Positions 52,700-64,000 of a stretch of DNA of 64,000 nucleotides are shown here, one piece after another. The notes below the pieces were generated by a model. It made no database searches, had not been told where the DNA came from, and was given only the letters and a program-made list of their open reading frames with translations. The stretch is from contig CM066919.1 in assembly GCA_033964015.1 (NCBI GenBank), positions 7,193,831-7,257,830 of the forward strand, read 5' to 3'. This DNA comes from Scolanthus callimorphus. Its lineage: Eukaryota; Cnidaria; Anthozoa; Actiniaria; Edwardsiidae. The translations under genes and the position numbers were made by a program. Position 1 is the stretch's first letter; every line of letters starts with the position of its first letter.

Positions 52700-55600
52700 G
52701 TTACGGAACACAGACTTTAGTAATAATTCACTATTATAGCTATATCCGACCATTTGTAAATGCGTGGAATTGAGTACTCGACATTTAGTCAACATAACTG
52801 AATCGCAGGATGAAATTTCATGAGAATTGACCTTGAGATTGTTTGTCCAAGACCCACCACTTGGTTAACCTTATGTATAGCACATTTGGAAGAGTCAGCA
52901 GTTTTGGCCACACTGCTGATAACGACCACTTCTTTACGCTCCTGAGACTCTAGTGTTTGATGAAAATTAGTTTTATTGGTTGGAAGCTTTTCACAAATTA
53001 TACCTCCAAGTTTTTGATAACCTTTTCGGTACTCAATTCCATAGCTGGTGAAAACGTTACTGTCGCACACTCTTTGTAACATGCGCACTGGCTAGTTTAG
53101 AGTCATGCAATTTCTAGGTCATGCGCAGTTAATTTTGCAAGCTAAGTAAGTTCACATTAACTTCTGTAATTTCCTGAATGCGTCAGAACAGGCATCAATT
53201 CCAGTCATAACAATTTGGGTTGATTGGCTGAACAGTAACAACTTTGGACCGTTTCCACTTAAAAGCTATCTTGCATTTCTCTTACACCATGCATTGCTGA
53301 CTGGTCCTGACGCATAAATACAACACGAATTTTACTGTACAACACATCAGATTAACCCAAGTAACGAAGCGAACAGGACAGGGAATTGTGACTGAGGGCG
53401 TTCTAGTGGGTCGATTCTAGCAAGGATACTCGGCAGAGTGTTAAGGAACTCCTATTCGAATACCCGTGCCTTCTAGGAGAAGCTTGCTAGCCGTCCTGGG
53501 CTGCCCTTTGTCTGACCTGTTTACCTCTCGATACTCCAGGGTTAAACACAGCGACCCCTGGGGTATGTTTTTTTTTTTGGAACAGCCCAACTGACACTTC
53601 TTGATCAGAATTACACTTCTTATACATTTTTCAGAGCACCTTTATGCCACGAAGTTGGCAGAGAAGACACTACATCGCAAGCTGTTGTAGTCGAAGAGCA
53701 ATAAGTTTCGCGCGTAGAAGAGCCGCAATATGTTTCGCGCATCCGCTATTTATAACCGCCAACGAACCATGATTCATCATGGCGGGCCAAGCTCTGCCTC
53801 AATGTAATACCGGGCTGAGATTGTGTTCTCAGCCCGCCTTATCCGGGCCAGCCCGCTCCATAAATCGAGGCTTTTTCAGAGGCGCGCAGCTTGGCTTCCG
53901 TTTCGAAAAGTTGAAAATTTCACAAATTCACAGGGCCGTATGCGCTGACCAATTTACAACATTTCTTCCTGAAACTTGGCGAATTTACTCATTTTTAAGT
54001 CTCTTTCAGTGGTGTGGAAGGGCTTTCGTCTACTTGCTGATTTTTAAAAAGGGAAGCCGCCGTAACACGGTCCCAGTCTTAGCGCGGTTTGCGTGATGCG
54101 CCTCTTGTAAGTAGGGCCACTCAGATTACACTGGGGCAGGACCGTTTGACTCCTTCCGACGAACAACTTTGGGAGAGCTTGCAGTCTGCTTTAGGGACGT
54201 CGAGGTGCCTTCTTCTCAAGAGCTGGAAACAAGTGGAACTCGAATTGCTTCAACAGGATTGGCTACATTCGCGTTCCTAGTTTTGCAAGGTAACTTATTC
54301 AGAATATTCACACCAGTACATGAGTAGCATTGATGTAAACAACGAGTAGAATTATTTTAAAAGTTTTAAAGGCCTGCACTGTCTTTCGATTGGACCGATT
54401 TTCTGAATAGAATTCAAATGTTGTCCCCATATTTCAAACACACATAAAGTAAATTTCAGTTGACTCTAACCGAACAACCCTTGTGTCAAGAATATTTTCC
54501 ATATAATTAAAGTGAATTTGCAAATCGGTTGCGCTCGGTTAGTTACACATGAAGACATAGGGAATGCAGTTTCGTGAGAAAGCCATGTTTTACTAAAAGA
54601 AGAAGATTTTGTTGTGATAACTTTGTGATAAACTAGATTGCTCTCTCTCCCTTCTTTTGCGACTAATCGCATCGCGTGACTAAGATATAACGTAACAAAA
54701 GCGTCATGAAAATTGTTACGCTTACTGAACACACAGTCCCAAATTATGATGAAGTTAAATGATTATTCCGGTTTCTGTTGACGGCGTTAATTTACTACAT
54801 TATGCGTAATTTACAACAGCTGCAATTTTTGTGCAGGAAGAAAAGCGCTAGTATTGGTAACCCAAAACAGTTCAACGGATCGATAGCGTTAATAGAATTA
54901 GATCATTCTTGTCGCTATCAAACAGGATCATTCAACAACTTCGGTTCCCGGGAGCACCCCTTGCAAAAAGTGCGTTAAGCAACTAATTTTGCTGTTGACA
55001 AGTGTTTCCCTAGGAAATGTTTTATGTGCGTTTTAGCACCTTGAGTAATATTCCAGGAGAGCTCCAGCTCCAATTTTTCCCAGCCAGCAAAGCCAAGGGG
55101 TAACGGCTAACGTTTTGTTTCCAGCCAGCAGAAAAAAATCAACCGTTGTATGATCATATTGAATATGACGTTTGTAGAACGATCAATATTTTGTACAGCA
55201 CAGAAATTTCGAAAACAGGAATTTTTCTCCCGCCCCGAAACTCTACTAGTATTAAACAATTTTCCCAGCAGAAAATGCTTGAATTTTTCCCGCAGCCTTC
55301 TTGGCCAAAAGTTTCCCAGACACCTATAAAAAGGAAGAGGGACTGCGGGACAGATATATTTTGCAGAACAGATCCGTTTTGTGCCTGATCTGACTTTAAT
55401 CTAATCGTGATCTTTTGCTTTTTGAGGATGTTGAAAGCGAAGCCGAAACTGTTTTTGTATTAACGGTAATCCAGTATCAAGTTGATTGCATGTCCGGTTG
55501 ACCTTGTCCCGCCGGGTCCCACCCGTGTAACATAAACGTCAATATATTATAGTATCACAGAGTATCAGGTTATTTGTCAATGCTATAAAACTTGCATCGC

Positions 55601-56085
55601 CAAAAATGACCTGAAATGACTCTCTAGTCTGTAGACTGACATGTCAGAGTCATAACAAGCTGTAGCCCTAAAGTATGCAGGAACTCATACTTGACGTATA
55701 AGAAATGGAGAGCGGTAGTCGAGCTGTGAAATTGCGAGGTGAGGAGCTACAACTACGAGCTGCAAGTTGCCGTTTCGGGTTTAAGAGAAACATTCAGTGT
55801 GGAATCCGAAAAGTCCACGTCCATAAAAGAGTATCAAGGTTTCTGAGTTTTGTGATTGGATAAATTCAACACGGAAATTCTGGTGTTGTATACCACCCTG
55901 GGTACCAGAGTCTTCTCCAAGCTTCACTCATCAAACAATGAAAACCATTGAACCTATACAGCAGGGACCGAGATAGTCCAGGGAGTCCACATCACGCGCC
56001 AAATATAAAGAGAAACCTGAGTATCAAACCCTCTCCTTTCTCCCAAGTTCACTCGAAAACTGTACGAGCGTGGATAAGGGGCGTA
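52700..56085. other. Intergenic, no supported gene
   Basis: Short open frames (52789-53088 on the minus strand, 53779-54280 and 55146-55388 on the plus strand) lack splice context or recognisable domains. A G+C-rich patch near 53680-53900 contains GCGGGC palindromes (CCGGGCTGAGA, TCTCAGCCCGCC). A part MITE copy lies at 55890-55940. Confidence 0.35.
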
Positions 56086-56290
56086 ATTTTATGGTCACCA
56101 CATACAATTAAAACACAACAGAGCCTCGCGAAATTTTAGGCGTTCTCGAATTCTCGTATTTTGAAATTTGCCGTTCTCGGATCTCGGATTTTTTTTCAGG
56201 TCGTCTCGGATCTCGGATTTTCCAGTTTGTTGTGTTTATATGGCGAATCTCAAATCGAGTTCTCGATCTCGGATTTTGAAAGCGGCGTTC

Positions 56291-56821
56291 CACAGGCTTC
56301 CCAGGATCATTGAGCGAACTTTAGAGTTGATAGTTTGCAGTTTTATAGTGTCGCTGTGTGAAGTTTGACTGAGTTCGATAAGCGCTAAAATATGAGTATC
56401 TACGAAAAATAAAAAAGTTTGAAAAATACCCTTATCTAGTCCTTTAGTACTTCAATAAATCACTACTTGCGTTTATTCGGTCAGAAATACACTTTTAAGC
56501 GAGTTTTAGCCAATTTTATTGTCACCTCTTACTCTTACTATTTGTCACCTCTTACTCTTACTATATACATATAGTAAGAGTAAGAGGTGACAATAAAATT
56601 GGCTAAAACTCGCTTAAAAGTGTATTTCTGACCGAATAAACGCAAGTAGTGATTTATTGAAGTACTAAAGGACTAGATAAGGGTATTTTTCAAACTTTTT
56701 TATTTTTCGTAGATACTCATATTTTAGCGCTTATCGAACTCAGTCAAACTTCACACAGCGACACTATAAAACTGCAAACTATCAACTCTAAAGTTCGCTC
56801 AATGATCCTGGGAAGCCTGTG
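56291..56821. mobile_element. Long near-perfect inverted repeat (hairpin arms about 252-279 bp)
   Basis: The left arm 56291-56569 and right arm 56570-56821 appear identical base for base, apart from a 27-base tandem repeat of the TGTCACCTCTTACTCTTACT phrase in the left arm. There is almost no loop (TATATACATATA). Outer sequences carry TCTCGGAT/GTTCTCG repeats. No open frame. Confidence 0.9.
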
Positions 56822-57012
56822 GGCGTTCTCGCGTTCTCGGAATTCTCGCATTGACCATTCGCCTGGTAGAATTATTTTAGGATGAATTTTGCGCGATAAC
56901 TTTATATTACTTGCGAGATGAGCTTGTCCATTTCTTTAAACTGCTGAGTTTTAAATGCAAATCAAAGCACAAAATTTGTCACAATGCGTTTATGAGGTTT
57001 TACAGCTAAAAT

Positions 57013-57359
57013 CACAGGTCGCCCAAGCTCTTGTTTCATATTTTAATAAATTTGAATGAATTTAGGCTGTTTTAGAGCACTCTGCATAGCTTGCATTGCT
57101 ATGCAGAGTGCAACCTAAGGGGGAGGTTTGTGAATGATATCTCTCGAAAAAGTGATCCAAATGGCTTAAGACTTCCCAGAGGAGATCACAAAGGGCTAAT
57201 AAACAAGTAAGTACAACATGATTGAACAATTCTTTTATTTTCATTATTTTACAAATTTCGACTGCAACAGCCAAAATGCAAGCTATGCAGAGTGCTCTAA
57301 AACAGCCTAAATTCATTCAAATTTATTAAAATATGAAACAAGAGCTTGGGCGACCTGTG
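57013..57359. mobile_element. Foldback element with about 95-bp near-identical arms
   Basis: CACAGGTCGCCCAAGCTCTT through TTTAGAGCACTCTGCATAGC on the left reappears inverted at 57265-57359. The left arm carries a further small palindrome TGCATAGCTTGCATTGCTATGCA. Confidence 0.85.
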
Positions 57360-57379
57360 CTAAAATTTGCATCACGACC

Positions 57380-57560
57380 CGCGTTTTCAAGTTCCGCCAG
57401 TTCTTGCCCTCTTTCGCCTAGAGTGCAGTCGCCTGGCTTTCCGTCGCGACGTTGTCTGGTTTTCGTTCAGAGGGAAGCCAGTTGACTGCACTTAGGTGAA
57501 ACAGGGCAAGAGTTTCATTGGCTCAGATAGTTTGATTGGCGGAACAGCAAAGTCAAATAT
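57380..57560. mobile_element. MITE (AGTGCAGTCGCCTGGCTT family)
   Basis: TTGCCCTCTTTCGCCTAGAGTGCAGTC pairs with GACTGCACTTAGGTGAAACAGGGCAA. Related to 42340-42515 and 48490-48680. Confidence 0.75.
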
Positions 57561-57758
57561 CCAAAAACTATTTGATAGTTTTGAAAACGTGGGTGGCGAT
57601 GCAACGGTCTTAGCTGTAAGGTGAGACACCCAAGCAACAAAGTGCTTTTTTTTTACTCAAGCGACACTTTATCAACTCATAGATAATCTACGAGGCTTTG
57701 GAATAGAAAGGAAACCCAATTTATATAACATTTGGCATTTTGTTATGGTAAAGAAACA

Positions 57759-57928
57759 AATTTACAGAGGTTTTGAGTGGCGTGGACTCTTAATATTTAC
57801 CAACTTTCAACATCGTGGTCAAAATATTGTGGAGTCACTCGCCTCGTGAGTCCACAACATTTTGACCATGATGATGACGTAAAGCGTGGTAAATAAGAGT
57901 CTACACCACTCAAAACCCCTGGAAATTT
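57759..57928. mobile_element. Foldback element of 170 bp
   Basis: AAATTTACAGAGGTTTTGAG pairs with CTCAAAACCCCTGGAAATTT, and the centre GGAGTCACTCGCCTCGTGAGTCC is palindromic. Confidence 0.8.
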
Positions 57929-57929
57929 G

Positions 57930-59063
57930 TAAAACATACCGACATACCACTGTAAAACACTGAAATTTGTTAACGTTACGTTGCAATTCTATCTCGGATT
58001 TGCGAATGCATTATGATTTACTACTCGGCTTGCTTGCAGCAAAAGAGAACCCGGAAAAGATAACGAAAGAGCTACGGTTAACATGGCAGGAAACACAATC
58101 ATAGACTTAATCGATAGTCCAATTAGATACCAGTAGATAGCGAATTATAATTTCAATTTTTGGTATTCTCCAGCTAGCTATGGAAGCTGTCCTCTGCTCA
58201 AAGAGTATGGCGGGCACAGGGCTGCTTGGAAAAAATGGCGGGCTTTGCATGCATGTTGTTTATACAATTTTATCAGTTAGTAAAGGAAATTGAATACCGA
58301 AAAGCCGTCTCTGATATTCCAGTAAAGTCACCTGTAAGTTATCATCTTAGCTTGTGTCGCCGTGCCGTGCCGTGCTGATGTATTCGGTGTTTTATTTCAC
58401 GTTGTGAAAGCGCGCATCGTTTGTTTGAGGCGCTCCTAAATCAATTTGCTCAATTGTGAAATGAATTTATAAATGATAGTCCTAATTGGCTACCCTCGCG
58501 TTTTGAACTTCACGCTCGGATACGCTGAAAGCTCAAAACTATAAGCAACCACGAGTTCCCGTTGCGCGCAAAAAATCAGGGCTGTGGCTTGTTTTGATGT
58601 AGACCTGCAAACTTTTTAAAATATTTAAGCGAGATACTTTGATTCTGGAGATACATTTGCAACGCAAGGATGCAAGGCAATGACAAGTTAACCTTGTTGA
58701 AGCTCAGCTTCCACCAATGTATGTGACGGGGCGATCACTCGCACGCCGCTAGCTGCCTGCTCGTTCTTCTGTAGGTACCGGAGCTGATCGGAGAACAGTT
58801 GACGTAATTCAATAGAGACAAAGAACTCGAGACAAAATACTCTAAGTAACACAAAGAACGAAGCATAACACAGAATACAATACGTTCCGGTACCTACAGA
58901 AAAACCCAGTTTGGCACCTTTGTTCTCATTTCTGCGTGACTAACTTTATTGAAAACACCATTTCGGGGACTGATTGACTTGCAGATGAAATTCTATGTTC
59001 ATTTGCATTTGCAGCTTTGCATTCACTTGTGCAATCGTTTTCTTTGTTTTTCGCAAATAAGCG
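57930..59063. other. Spacer upstream of the SLC22 gene
   Basis: No gene was recognised. A small inverted pair TTCTGTAGGTACCGGA / CGTTCCGGTACCTACAGAA lies at 58768-58903. The SLC22 promoter should lie near the right end. Confidence 0.35.
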
Positions 59064-62000
59064 ATGGCTGACGAGGACAACAACGAGATGGACAAGACAG
59101 CTGACGCCGATAACAACGAGAAACAGCGCGATCTCCTTGAAAGCGAAGAGAAGAAAAGTACAGACAAGTACAAAGAGTTTGATGATGTGTTCGAAAGCCA
59201 TGTGCGTTCATTCGGAATCTATCAGCGCATTCTGTTTATCGGCCTTAACCTTGTTATTTTCCCATGGTTGTCCAGTTTGACTCGCTTGTTTACGCCCTCG
59301 GTACTCCAGCGTTTCATTGTGACACGCCTAACGTGACTTGTCCTGTCAAGAAATGTTGTGACAACTGTACTACGTACGTATTCGATGGGCCATATCACTC
59401 TACCGTTTCAGAGGTAAGTCACACCAGATACATATAACTTATTTGAAACATGTAACGGTGAACCAAGTTTGGATTATTCGAGATGAATTTATGACAATAA
59501 TGAACTCTCGACTGCTAACCCAAGTAGGTTTTCTCTTCATAATATTTCATTTTTCGCTAATATACTAACATTTAACATCATGGTGGGAGGGGACCTCCCT
59601 TATATTTTGGTCGGAGATAATCATCGGAAATTTTCAGTTTCACCCCTAGAGATACCAAAAAGGACGTGGTAAAAATATTGCCTTATGGTAAAACAGAAAC
59701 ATATAAGCGAGTTGAAATGTGTAACACACATACATTGCTTTAGTACCAACATGTTATTGCAGGACTTCAAGATGTTAAGACAGATTTTTTTAGAACTTCG
59801 AGCAATTTTGCCAGAAAGCGGCAAAACATCTTGTTACTCGAAATAAAAAGTTCTTGCTTTGAATTTAGTCTCATTTCAAAGGTCTTCATGGTAGTGTTCG
59901 TGTATTATCGCGCCGGTAAAAAAAATTCCACAGGAAGCTGAGAAAATAAATTTTAATTTTTACAGATAGACGTGTTTTTCGCACCTAAAATGGTGATGTC
60001 AATCACAGCCTATATAGATTCTATAGAATTTTTCCATTTTTGAACGCTTATTTCTGTCGCGGCGCCTTTTGTGGTATTTCCAAATGTGGACCACAAATCT
60101 ACAAATTAGGATAGAAATCATTGAATAACAGTATTTTTGGCCAAACGTTTTGCTCGAAGTTGTAAAATAACCTGTTTTAAATGTTAGTATATTATCAATT
60201 GCCACTGTTGCTTGACTATATTTCAGCAAAAAATGAAATATTATTAAAAGAAAACCAGCTTGGGTAAGCAGGCGAGAGGTCATTAATATGTGATATAGTG
60301 ACCAAATATGGTCATAAACTCGCCACGAATAACCCACAGCTTGGTTCGCAGTTACATGTTTCAACTAAATTATATGTTTCTGATCCCATGCAGCGGCGTA
60401 GCCAGGAATTTCTGAAGGGGGGGGGGGGGGGCGGATAGTGAAAACATGGGACGAAAATCCTCAAATTTCCTCCAGCAAATACAGTAATTGTATGGGAAAA
60501 TTTCCGAGAAAGGCGGGGGGGGGGGGGGGGGGGGGGGTGCTGGACCCCCTGGCTACGCCCCTGCCATGTGAAGACCAAGTAGTTAATGTCATTTTATCTC
60601 TCTCTCCAGTGGAACCTGATCTGTGACAAGGCATACCTAGGGGCAACCCTGCAGTCCTGTTACTTTGCGGGCATGCTGATTGGGTCATTCTTCACTGGTA
60701 TGGTCTCAGACGCATTTGGGCGGAAGATATGCATGTTTCTGTTCTTTGGAATTATGGTATGTTATTTATTTAATTCATACTTCATGGATGTGTGTCCTAT
60801 GCCAGGCTCATGACATGGAATATTTGGGTCAAACGGATACCATATTTTTGGCGACAGTAACTTGATCCCTGGACCCAATGTGTTCCTCAATGTTTGATCG
60901 CTGTTCTCAAAAACACGAATAAATAGTCTGATCCCTGATCCGGAACTTAAACAACCTATTGATCATGATCCCCACTCCTACCCTTCTGATCCCTGAGCCC
61001 TGATCCCACCATATTTTGCTCTTTGATCCATGAGCTCATATACCATGCAGGAGAGGCGGAGCATGTCCAAAAGTGGGTGGCTTGATTTATAAAAAAAGGC
61101 TCTCCTTCCACTCATATCATAGTCAATGATGTGACTCAAAATAAAAGGACATTGAAGTTTAACACAAATTAGCCCTTTACGAAGTCCAAAGTAATGCAAC
61201 TCTTCTAAAAAGTGGGGGTTTGGTGGACTGAGTACCCCACTTTTAGACTCCCCCCCCCCTTGTTCGCTGCCTATGTCACGTTAATGATACAAAATAATGA
61301 ATACCTCCTTGCATTGCTTCCTTAGCTTGTTGCTGGCGTCACCTCTACGTTTGTCGACTGCGTGTCATTCTTTGGGTTCTTGCGGTTCCTTGTCGGGTTC
61401 GGACTCTCAGGGACCATGTTATCACAGTACGTGTATTGCATGGAGATTGTGGGCCCCAAGCGCCGAACCCTTGCAGGATATGGGACCTACGTCTATTGGG
61501 GGTTCTTTGGTTTGACGGCAGTGCTGTTTGCGTATTTTATTCGCGATTGGAGGACTCTACTTCTGGTGACGACCCTCCCTGCAGTACTTCTCTTCCCTTT
61601 CTGGAAGTAAGTCAATGAACGCGAATATTATACAACTACTCCCCGAAGGGTACAGACGAATAGTGAGTGGCATGGAAAATATGCAGCTATTTAAAAAAAC
61701 GTTGTCAGAGGTCGTACGCGCTTAGAGCACAAAGTTTTCTGGGTAGTAAGTTTGTCACATGAGGCAATTTTTCTTGCAACCTCGCAACGCAACGATGACA
61801 AATTACATTGTGAGCTGCCGTGGGATGTCACACACTCGCAATATTTTTCGCAACGTGCAATACGCCTGCGATAAAATTATAAATTATAGCGGCTTATCCA
61901 AGTAAAAACATGAATGGTGTGCGCTGATTGGCTAATAAGAAGAAAGGAGACACGTCACACGCAGCAATTTTGCTCGCAATGTTGCGAAAAGAAGATATCA

Positions 62001-64000
62001 AATCTACTTTTTCTGCAGCTCGCAACACAACATTTTGCTGCGTTGCCGCGGTATATCAGACGCGCAATATTCACTGCAATTCGCAACGCAACAAATTTGC
62101 GTTGCGAGTTGCAAGAAAAATTCCCTTTTGTGACATGGCCTTTAGTTTGAGTATGCCAGCAACAAAGGAGGGCACGAGGAAACAGCTTTTCTGAGGAACA
62201 GGCCCGTTGTGTGCCCGTGGATATCTTACTGTACAAGGGGGTGAGGAACAGCTTTTCTGAGGAACAGGTCCGTCATGTGCCCGTGCGGTAAACCCGGCCA
62301 GGCGACGGAGCGCGGCGTGTAGATCCGCAATTAAAAGTAGCCATGGCGACTAGCTTGTCACTTCTTGCGGTAACCATGCCAACTTAAAGGCCCATGCCAG
62401 TAACCATGGTAACGCCATTGCTGTGTTGCAGATGGGTTCCCGAATCCCCTCGCTGGCTAGTCGCCAATGGTCGATTGGACGAGGCACGCGCTGTTCTAGT
62501 CAAGTTTGGAGGCAAGAAAAATAAAACTCTAGATGAAGAAGGGCTGAGGTCGTTGATAGAACAGATTCGCAAGGACCAGCTTGTGCGAGAGCAACACGCC
62601 CAGAAGCACACGGCGATAGATTTGGTGAGGACGCCCAAGCTCAGAAGGTGGACATTCAATTTGTGTTATCAGTGGTAAGTCGGTCGTTTTAATCCAACCA
62701 GGCGGTTGCTTGCACAGGGAATTTCTGCAAAAACCCATCCATAGGAAAAGCTGAATTTCCCAAGACACACGCATGGGAAGTGTTCGGGGTTCACAAGGGT
62801 AGCCACTAGCCATGGGAAATCCGAACACTTCCTAGTATTCTTCTAGCATGGGGAATTCGCTTTTGTCGCGGAAAATTCGGGTTCGTTTGCTGATTGGGCG
62901 CCGGTTTGGATTTTGAGAATTATTGCCCCAAATCCTCAGTCCCCCCCCCCCCCCCATCCTCCAGGCGATCAGTCCCAGAGGCTCAGGGGCATAAACAAAA
63001 AAAAATAATCCGATTTATTTTGTGTTTATTCTGAGCCTCGGACGCAAGTAAGAGTTACAATATATTGGAACTGGTCTATTGGGTGGCGATCGACAAGATG
63101 TACCGTTAGCCGATTTCATCCATCGAGGAAAGAATGGATTTCTATTGGAGGATAACAAGAGAAACCCCACTGACATTACTGAATGAATAATTTAAATTTG
63201 ACAATTGGTCGCCGAAGGCGACGTGATTATGGGCCACTTGTCACGTCGATTTGTGTCGGTGAATACCTTACGTCGAATAGTCACCGCAACGAAGTCGCGA
63301 ATAGTCGACTATTCGCCGATAATCACGGAGCCTGAGGCGACTAACTGATGTAAAAGGCAAAAACACACGATTTTTGCCAATTATGAAAACAAGCCACAGG
63401 ACCGCCCCTCAAGCGACTACTTTGCAAAAGCACTCCACCATGACGAAACCTTTGAACCCCCTCTTTGAAAAAATAGAAGTAGAAAAAAGAACAAAACAAT
63501 TATACGAAATACCATCATAAAATAATAAAGCAATAAAGCATCATAAAGCAATACGATGACAAATACAGATAACCACTAGACTCAAACTAATTTATTTTTA
63601 CTAATATTTATTGGACAAATGCCGATGTAATCCTCCATTGTGCTTATAGGTACCAATAAACACATGGCTATGCCTGTGTCTAGCGAAAATTGAAAATTTA
63701 TTTGAAAACTATAAAAACTGATTCCGTTTCATATAATTTTATACACTTTGTTCATTGACAGGTTTTCCGTAGCCCTTGTCAATTTTGGAGTCTTCATCTT
63801 CGTGTCCCAGTTAGCTGGTAATCTTTACGTGAACTACGCTATTATGAGGACTCTGACTTTGATTCGCGTGCCTCCCCTCTGGTACCTGACACTCAAGTAA
63901 GTAATGCGTGCGTAAGGTGATCCCTGTGGTACCTGACAATCAAGTGAGTAATGCGTGTGTAAGGTGATCCCTGTGGTACATGACATTCAATTAAGTAATG
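59064..64000 (+). CDS. SLC22-family organic ion transporter, first five exons
   Basis: Exons 59064-59413, 60610-60756, 61326-61606, 62432-62674 and 63762-63896 join in phase, giving about 386 residues before the window ends. It is a plasma-membrane major-facilitator carrier for organic cations, anions or zwitterions; the substrate cannot be told. Signatures are the first helix after SFGIYQ, a short Cys-rich extracellular loop (CDT...CPVKKCCDNC), EWNLICD, the MFS motif SDAFGRK, VGPKRRT after helix 4, and ESPRWL after helix 6. The extracellular loop is much shorter than in mammalian OCTs. One base is missing near 59264 (the frame otherwise ends after TRLT); adding one makes exon 1 117 codons, fitting the phase-0 join to exon 2. 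The start ATG at 59064 follows AAATAAGCG. Confidence 0.9.
60394..60567. repeat. Dispersed repeat with poly-G tracts in SLC22 intron 1
   Basis: GCGGCGTAGCCAGGAATTTC on the left and CCCCCTGGCTACGCCCCTG on the right are inverted. CCTCCAGCAAATACAGTAA matches 13385-13562. Two G runs (60417-60431 and 60517-60538) are included. It ends about 40 bp before exon 2. Confidence 0.75.
61752..62139. mobile_element. MITE in SLC22 intron 3
   Basis: Left TTTGTCACATGAGGCAATTT with TTCTTGCAACCTCGCAACGC and right GCGTTGCGAGTTGCAAGAAA with TTTTGTGACATGGCC are inverted. The interior repeats TCGCAACG motifs. Confidence 0.75.
62187..62285. repeat. Two tandem copies of a 66-bp unit
   Basis: CAGCTTTTCTGAGGAACAGG followed by GTGCCCGTG occurs twice, in SLC22 intron 3. 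Confidence 0.7.
62700..62880. repeat. Dispersed repeat (TTTCTGCAAAAACCCATCCAT family)
   Basis: GGGAATTTCTGCAAAAACCC then GGAAAAGCTGAATTTCCCAA, as at 22475-22645, beginning about 35 bp after the exon 4 donor. Confidence 0.65.
63878..64000. repeat. Tandem copies of an exon-end/donor segment, unit about 48 bp
   Basis: GGTACCTGACACTCAAGTAA, containing the end of SLC22 exon 5 and its donor, is repeated as GGTACCTGACAATCAAGTGA and GGTACATGACATTCAATTAA, each followed by GTAATGCGTG and AAGGTGATCCCTGTG where complete. The array runs off the window. Confidence 0.85.

Noticed and set aside
52789..53088. 99-codon minus-strand frame
   Set aside because: No recognisable domain, no splice partners and no codon evidence beyond openness.

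Overview
The window looks like animal nuclear DNA, most probably from an anthozoan cnidarian (sea anemone or coral). The evidence is multi-exon genes with GT-AG introns, animal protein families (a giant cadherin, an SMAP-type ArfGAP, an SLC22 transporter, a Neverland/DAF-36 Rieske oxygenase), roughly 40% GC, and introns packed with short palindromic, MITE-like repeats. The species cannot be fixed from sequence alone. I saw no rRNA, tRNA, CRISPR or bacterial features.

Layout. 1-5.4 kb: a foldback element (1426-2910), then a PIN/XPG-like plus CXC-domain gene (3386-5427). 6.1-7.9 kb: the 3' exons of a + strand gene with a cold-shock-like domain and a proline-rich tail. 8-12.9 kb: repeats, with scraps of the neighbouring cadherin gene; one scrap is split by a 1.07 kb element with an 8-bp target duplication. 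12.96-16.3 kb: a minus-strand Neverland-type Rieske oxygenase. 17.3-17.5 kb: a tandem partial copy of the cadherin 3' end. 17.6-38.7 kb: a minus-strand 13-coding-exon gene for a type I membrane protein of about 2,630 residues (signal peptide, YWTD propeller, six EGF, one sushi domain, about 15 cadherin repeats, six EGF, transmembrane helix, cytoplasmic tail). 38.9-40.4 kb: a divergent + strand DsbA-like oxidoreductase. 43.5-51.7 kb: a minus-strand ten-exon SMAP gene. 52-59 kb: intergenic DNA with long hairpins. 59.1-64 kb: the first five exons of an SLC22 transporter, running off the window.

The genes do not form one pathway. The main regulatory arrangement visible is the head-to-head cadherin/DsbA pair, whose coding starts are about 1.1 kb apart with a TATA box between them.

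Nine frameshifts in three conserved genes (Rieske, cadherin, SLC22) are each cured by adding exactly one base. Exon-phase arithmetic confirms the count in every affected exon. This looks more like systematic deletion errors in the consensus than decay of three genes, but the sequence alone cannot settle it. All coordinates, exon joins and domain calls were read by eye without alignment software.
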